A stretch of DNA of 10,938 nucleotides from Bifidobacteriaceae bacterium (GTDB lineage: Bacteria > Actinomycetota > Actinomycetes > Actinomycetales > WQXJ01), in assembly GCA_031256885.1 (NCBI GenBank), contig JAIRPS010000008.1:1-10938 (forward strand), in the 5' to 3' direction. Positions within the stretch are counted from its first letter, which is position 1. Every line of letters begins with the position of its first letter. Positions 8,056-10,938 of this stretch are shown here, piece after piece. A program made the position numbers and the translations under genes. The notes below the pieces were generated by a model. That model did no database searches. It saw only the letters and a program-made list of their open reading frames with translations, and was not told the DNA's origin.

Positions 8056-8069
8056 TGCACATTAGTGCA
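8056..8069. promoter_or_regulatory. Palindrome between divergent pckG and pncB
   Basis: tgcac-atta-gtgca, perfect 5-base arms around a 4-base centre, about halfway between the divergent starts. It does not fit the TGTGA-N6-TCACA pattern of CRP/GlxR sites. A site for a shared or NAD-related regulator is conceivable, but short palindromes arise by chance. Confidence 0.3.
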
Positions 8070-8116
8070 TAACCGCAGTTGCCAGGCGCAGGTCAGCATC
8101 GCTCAGCAATACCCGG

Positions 8117-8122
8117 TAGGGT
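8117..8122 (+). promoter_or_regulatory. Candidate -10 element of pncB (leaderless start)
   Basis: TAGGGT ends 7 nt before the chosen GTG at 8130, so transcription would begin at or next to the start codon. No good -35 lies 17-18 bp upstream. The same bases (ggtaggg, 8115-8121) could instead serve as a weak ribosome binding site. Confidence 0.35.
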
Positions 8123-8129
8123 CACTGCT

Positions 8130-9518
8130 GTGAGTGTTGCTTTGCTGACCGACCGCTACGAGTTAACAATGCTCGAAGCTGCCCTGAGTGACGGTACCGC
8201 CCAACGGCAGTGCATATTTGAGGTATTTGCCAGGCGTTTGCCGCCCGGGCGCCGCTACGGTGTGGTGGCCGGCCAAGGACGTCTGCTCGAACTGCTACCA
8301 AACTTTCGTTTTGACCAAGCCGAAGTTGACTACCTGGTGAGCAACGGCATCGTCGGTTCAAATACTGGCGAATGGTTGGCTAACTTTCGCTTCACCGGCA
8401 ATATTGTGGGGTACCGCGAAGGCGAAATTTATTTCCCCGGCTCGCCAGTGTTAACCATCAGCGGCACTTTTGCTGAAACGGTGCTCCTTGAAACATTGGT
8501 GCTTTCCGTACTCAACCATGATTCAGCGGTTGCATCAGCAGCCTCACGCATGACAGTAGCTGCCGGGCAGCGGCCCTGTCTCGAAATGGGGGCTCGGCGC
8601 ACTCACGAACAAGCCGCCCTCGCCGCAGCGCGCGCCGCCCAAGTCGGTGGTTTTGCGGGTACCTCAGTTCTTGAAGCGGGGCGGCGTTGGGGCATTGAAA
8701 CAATCGGCACAGCCGCCCACGCTTTCACTTTATTGCACGATGACGAACAAACCGCCTTCGCTGCCCAAATCGCCGCGCAAGGGCCAGGCACCACCCTGTT
8801 GGTTGACACATTTGATGTTGCTAAGGCGGTGCGTTTAGCAATCGCTGTGGCCGGGCCGAGCTTGCGTGCTGTCCGCCTCGATTCCGGCGACCTAACCGTC
8901 CTAGCGGGTGAGGTGCGCAGTTTGCTGGACAGTTTAGGGGCAACCAACACGGGGATTATTGTCACTTCTGACCTGGATGAATACGCTATCGCCGGCTTGG
9001 CGGCGGCACCGGTGACCGCCTACGGAGTGGGGACGCGGCTGGTTACCGGATCGGGTGCGCCAACCGCTGAGTTTGTTTACAAATTGGTAGCTCGCCAAGA
9101 TTCCAGCGGCAGCCTGCGCGGCATCGCCAAAATTGCTGGCGGCAGCAAAGCAACGGTTGCTGGAGCCAAACAAGCCAGCCGCGGTTACGACCAATCCGGG
9201 CGGGCGGTTGCTGAGATCCTCCAAATTTGCGACAGCGATCCGCTGCAACCAAGCATTGATCACAGTGTTTACCCCATTTTGCCTAGTGCCGCCAATCCGC
9301 TTGCGCCGGATCAGCAACAGCCAACTGCACCACACCGGTTGCGTCCGTTGACGGTTCCCCTGGTGCAGGCAGGCATTGTTGAAACCAACTGGACGGGCGC
9401 TGAGGGTTTGCGTTTAGCGGCTGAACATCACCGCACTGTCCGCTCAGAACTGCCGCGCTCTGCCCTGCGCCTTTCTGCCGGCGAAGCCGCCATACCGACC
9501 CAACTGGTCAGCCGGTAA
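8130..9518 (+). CDS. pncB: Nicotinate phosphoribosyltransferase
   Basis: Makes nicotinate mononucleotide from nicotinate and PRPP with ATP hydrolysis, the entry step of the Preiss-Handler NAD salvage route; cytosolic. Family sequence is clear in the 462-residue product: LLTDRYELTML at the N-terminus, FEVFARRLPPGRRYGVVAG, ETLVLSVLNHDSAVASAASRM (about 120-141), GTAAHAF with the presumed phosphorylated His197, RLDSGDL (249-255), and the phosphate-binding stretch GVGTRLVTG (299-307). The start is GTG 8130, directly before SVALLTDRYEL where homologues begin; the open frame extends to a TTG at 8079 but adds no family sequence. The C-terminal part after about residue 380 is less conserved. It converges with the DUF2017 gene, whose stop is about 50 bp away, with no strong terminator between them. 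Family assignment is firm; the exact start is less so. Confidence 0.95.
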   Translation: MSVALLTDRYELTMLEAALSDGTAQRQCIFEVFARRLPPGRRYGVVAGQGRLLELLPNFRFDQAEVDYLVSNGIVGSNTGEWLANFRFTGNIVGYREGEIYFPGSPVLTISGTFAETVLLETLVLSVLNHDSAVASAASRMTVAAGQRPCLEMGARRTHEQAALAAARAAQVGGFAGTSVLEAGRRWGIETIGTAAHAFTLLHDDEQTAFAAQIAAQGPGTTLLVDTFDVAKAVRLAIAVAGPSLRAVRLDSGDLTVLAGEVRSLLDSLGATNTGIIVTSDLDEYAIAGLAAAPVTAYGVGTRLVTGSGAPTAEFVYKLVARQDSSGSLRGIAKIAGGSKATVAGAKQASRGYDQSGRAVAEILQICDSDPLQPSIDHSVYPILPSAANPLAPDQQQPTAPHRLRPLTVPLVQAGIVETNWTGAEGLRLAAEHHRTVRSELPRSALRLSAGEAAIPTQLVSR

Positions 9519-9522
9519 GTTA

Positions 9523-9592
9523 TTCACTCTTCCATTAAGGCATTAACACCGTATGATCGTAAAACCGTTCACTCTTCCATTAGGGCGTCAAC
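9523..9592 (-). repeat. Duplicated 3' end of the DUF2017 gene
   Basis: Segment 9568-9592 contains the last seven codons and stop of the DUF2017 gene (VDALMEE-stop). Segment 9523-9547, just past the stop, repeats it at 22 of 25 positions with a 45-bp offset and would encode VNALMEE-stop in the same frame. The codons further upstream of the copy (TVLRSYG) also resemble the gene's own (SALQSSL), so the whole 45 bp looks like a decayed tandem duplication. Confidence 0.7.
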
Positions 9593-10060
9593 CAGTGAAC
9601 TTTGCAAAGCCGAAAGCAAACGGTAAGTCTGTTCATACACCGCTTGCTCGCTGTTGATCAGTTGATTAGGCTGATCAAACGCTTGACCAGCGCGATCCTC
9701 ACCAATCAGGGCGGCGGTGATCAGACGGGCATCATTGAACGCCGCCACAGCGGCACGGGCTTGCCCTAAATCCAAATCCACCTGACCATCCGCTAAAAAC
9801 CTTGCCAAAGCAGCCAGCCGTTCGGCTTTACTCTGTTGCAAAGTTTGACTGGTCAGCTCAGCAAATTCGGTAGCCAACATGGGGTCATCTAAAGAAGCTG
9901 GCGGAAAAACCCGGCGCAACGGCTCATGCTCCACCCAGTCGCTTGGTAAATCACCCAGCACAACTGAGCGCATTTGCGCCACAAAAGTGCTCAAAACCAG
10001 GCTTTCAATCTCGTCTAAAACTGCCACATAACGCTGGCCTTGGCGGCGGAAAAACTCCAC
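9569..10060 (-). CDS. DUF2017 family protein
   Basis: A 163-residue soluble protein of unknown function belonging to the DUF2017 family, typical of actinobacteria and usually found next to clpS. Seen: the N-terminal pattern VEFFRRQGQRYVAVLDEIE, an acidic Leu-rich central helix region, FNDARLITAALIGED, and a C-terminal helical stretch ending ALMEE. The start is GTG 10060, whose G is also the last base of the clpS TAG stop (TAGTG), so translation is probably coupled to clpS; AGGGGG lies 4 nt upstream. An ATG at 10090 in the same frame would add ten residues inside clpS that do not look like family sequence. The linkage suggests a role related to ClpS or Clp proteolysis, but this is inference. 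The 3' end is tandemly duplicated. Confidence 0.88.
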   Translation of the reverse strand: MEFFRRQGQRYVAVLDEIESLVLSTFVAQMRSVVLGDLPSDWVEHEPLRRVFPPASLDDPMLATEFAELTSQTLQQSKAERLAALARFLADGQVDLDLGQARAAVAAFNDARLITAALIGEDRAGQAFDQPNQLINSEQAVYEQTYRLLSALQSSLVDALMEE

Positions 10061-10377
10061 TACGCCCCCTGCCTTTGCATGGTTGCCCACAAGCCATAAG
10101 AGTGCATTGCCTGCACATGCATCTCAGCCTGTTCGCGCGGTCCGCTGGCCACCACAGCCTTGCCATCTTGATGTACCTTTAACATCAGTTGCTCAGCTTT
10201 CGTTTTAGCGAAACCAAAATGCACCATGAACACATGTGTCACATAGTTCATCAGATTGATTGGGTCATCCCACACAATCACAATCCACGGTTCACCCAAC
10301 GCTGAACCAAGCTGGTCAAGCAGTTCAGAATCTGGCTGCAACAAAGTAGGCACCGAACCATCGTAGAGGTTTTGCAC
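10060..10377 (-). CDS. clpS: ATP-dependent Clp protease adaptor ClpS
   Basis: A 105-residue cytosolic adaptor that recognises destabilising N-terminal residues (N-degrons) and hands the proteins to the Clp chaperone-protease (ClpC/ClpP in actinobacteria). The ClpS core spans about 31-100: WIVIVWDDPINLMNYV carries the Asp37-Asp38 and Asn-Leu-Met pocket and gate residues, MLKVHQDGKAVVASG contains His69 (E. coli ClpS His66 equivalent), and HSYGLWATM is the actinobacterial C-terminal signature. The N-terminal extension of 30 residues contacts the chaperone. The start codon is GTG at 10377 with no Shine-Dalgarno sequence; it sits at the edge of the tandem repeat array that follows the DUF3039 gene, where ACCGAAGTG resembles the repeats' ACCGAAGAG. 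It overlaps the DUF2017 gene by one base. No promoter of its own is obvious. Confidence 0.95.
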   Translation of the reverse strand: MQNLYDGSVPTLLQPDSELLDQLGSALGEPWIVIVWDDPINLMNYVTHVFMVHFGFAKTKAEQLMLKVHQDGKAVVASGPREQAEMHVQAMHSYGLWATMQRQGA

Positions 10378-10422
10378 TTCGGTTTAGAACCCGGACTGCT
10401 CAGCCGCGCTGGACCGCCCAGC

Positions 10423-10568
10423 TACTCTTCGGTGCCGGGGCTGCTGTGGCAGCTGGGCGATAGGTTACTCTTCGATGCTGGGGTGTCGCCGCAGCCGGGT
10501 GCCGGGTTACTCTCCGGTGCTGGGGTGTCGCCGCAGCCGGGTGCCCAGCTACTCTTCGGTGCCGGGGC
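10423..10568. repeat. 42-bp tandem repeats overlapping the end of the DUF3039 gene
   Basis: Three units, 10423-10465 (43 bp), 10466-10507 (42) and 10508-10549 (42), are followed by a partial unit from 10550 lying inside the DUF3039 gene. Units 2 and 3 match at about 37 of 42 positions. A 26-base stretch at 10416-10441 recurs exactly at 10543-10568. On the minus strand every unit carries a variant of the gene's last codons: PGTEE-TAG (the gene), PSTGE-TAA, PSIEE-TAA, and PGTEE-TAG (last one shifted by one base). The array fills the gap between the DUF3039 gene and clpS; 10378-10422 may be a further degenerate unit. Confidence 0.85.
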
Positions 10569-10845
10569 GCATGCTGGCCCAGATTTCGCGGCAGGTGGGA
10601 CAAACTGGAAAGCGGTCAGGGTCGCGGCCAGGCACCCAAACTTTGCCGCACAAGGCAATCACTGGAGTGCCGGTGACAGCCGATTCAACAATCTTTTCTT
10701 TACGCACATAGTGGGCAAACCGTTCATGGTCGCCCGGTTCGAGCAACTGGCTGGTGTCGGTGCGTTCCAACAAGCTGGTTGCGGTGCCGCCACTGCCACT
10801 GTCCGGCCAGCGGTCAGGCAGGGGATCGCTCAGTCGTTCGGTCAT
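10549..10845 (-). CDS. DUF3039 family protein
   Basis: A 98-residue protein of the actinobacterial DUF3039 family; function unknown. The N-terminal 25 residues are variable; the core DHERFAHYVRKEKI, GTPVIALCGKVWVPGRDP and FPVCPTCREIW is the family hallmark. His40, His45, Cys66, Cys82 and Cys85 could form a zinc site (C-x15-C-x2-C), which is inference. The ATG at 10845 lacks a Shine-Dalgarno sequence but lies 7 nt after a good -10 box, so the mRNA is probably leaderless. The gene stops inside a tandem repeat array in which its own tail codons recur, 171 bp before the clpS start; the two may be co-transcribed. The last residues PGTEE belong to the repeat, so the C-terminus may have been altered by it. 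Confidence 0.88.
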   Translation of the reverse strand: MTERLSDPLPDRWPDSGSGGTATSLLERTDTSQLLEPGDHERFAHYVRKEKIVESAVTGTPVIALCGKVWVPGRDPDRFPVCPTCREIWASMRPGTEE

Positions 10846-10852
10846 CTGAGCA

Positions 10853-10882
10853 ATTGTAGGGGCTAAGGCAGGGGCATGTCAG
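10853..10882 (-). promoter_or_regulatory. Promoter of the DUF3039 gene (leaderless)
   Basis: On the minus strand, CTGACA (10877-10882; five of six match TTGACA), an 18-bp spacer, and TACAAT (10853-10858; five of six match TATAAT). Seven bases separate the -10 from the ATG at 10845, so transcription should start at the A of the start codon or one base before it. It may drive DUF3039-clpS-DUF2017. The remaining 10883-10938 holds no gene that I can identify. Confidence 0.65.
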
Positions 10883-10938
10883 GCACTGACTGCCCGCACG
10901 CCCGTTCAGCCGCGCGGTCAGCGGCCGGGGAACCGAGC

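Noticed and set aside
9567..9600. 7-bp stem (gttcact / agtgaac) around the DUF2017 stop as a terminator
   Set aside because: The stem is short with a 20-nt loop containing coding sequence; too weak to call.
10423..10549. Possible CRISPR array
   Set aside because: The units are directly adjacent with no unique spacers, and no cas genes are present.
10372..10866. A 164-residue plus-strand frame with GVSPQPGA repeats, and similar minus-strand frames with APGCGDTP repeats
   Set aside because: A 42-bp repeat is open in several frames because 42 is a multiple of three; the DUF3039 frame has family motifs and these do not.
1..10938. Defence system, prophage, transposon or secondary-metabolite cluster
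   Set aside because: No transposase, integrase, nuclease, toxin-antitoxin, synthase or phage gene was seen; most genes are housekeeping or exported proteins.

Overview
The window reads as chromosomal DNA of an actinobacterium (Actinomycetota) of moderate G+C, by eye well below Streptomyces levels. The evidence is a GTP-type PEP carboxykinase, an actinobacterial-style nicotinate phosphoribosyltransferase, the clpS-DUF2017 pair, a DUF3039 gene, and hairpin terminators without U-tracts. A lower-G+C propionibacterium-like host is possible, but that is inference. No tRNA, rRNA, CRISPR array, transposase or phage gene was seen.

Left part (1-6104), export of large proteins. On the minus strand, and running off the left edge, is a secreted M14 zinc carboxypeptidase with all catalytic residues visible. 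A roughly 465-bp spacer holds its likely promoter, a long leader with an inverted repeat, and the 18-bp hairpin that ends the next gene. That gene (2346-5645, minus) encodes a 1099-residue secreted protein: signal peptide, basic Ig-like domain, Ser/Pro/Thr-rich stalk, then 16 RCC1-type repeats predicted to fold as beta-propeller(s). Its promoter is one of the best in the window (TTGACA, 18 bp, TAAGGT, with an AT-rich UP-like stretch). Directly over the predicted transcription start lies a palindrome that differs at one position from the DasR/NagR 'dre' core, which suggests control by a GntR/HutC-family amino-sugar regulator.

Middle part (6050-9518), central metabolism. pckG (minus) and pncB (plus) are divergent. 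pckG ends in a 23-bp perfect hairpin. Its P-loop carries Thr where GTP-dependent PEP carboxykinases normally carry a reactive Cys. pncB probably starts at an internal GTG placed just after a TAGGGT -10-like element, consistent with a leaderless mRNA.

Right part (9519-10938), minus strand: DUF3039 gene -> clpS -> DUF2017 gene, converging on pncB. ClpS delivers N-degron substrates to ClpAP/ClpCP; the DUF2017 start overlaps the clpS stop (TAGTG). The DUF3039 gene appears leaderless. Two genes here have extra copies of their own 3' ends just past the stop codon. The DUF2017 gene has one diverged copy (45-bp offset). The DUF3039 gene runs into an array of about 42-bp tandem units, each carrying a version of its Pro-x-x-Glu-Glu-stop tail, that reaches almost to the clpS start. 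No complete new defence or mobile system is visible. The most interesting items are this 3'-end duplication pattern, the operator at the RCC1 promoter, and the PckG P-loop substitution.
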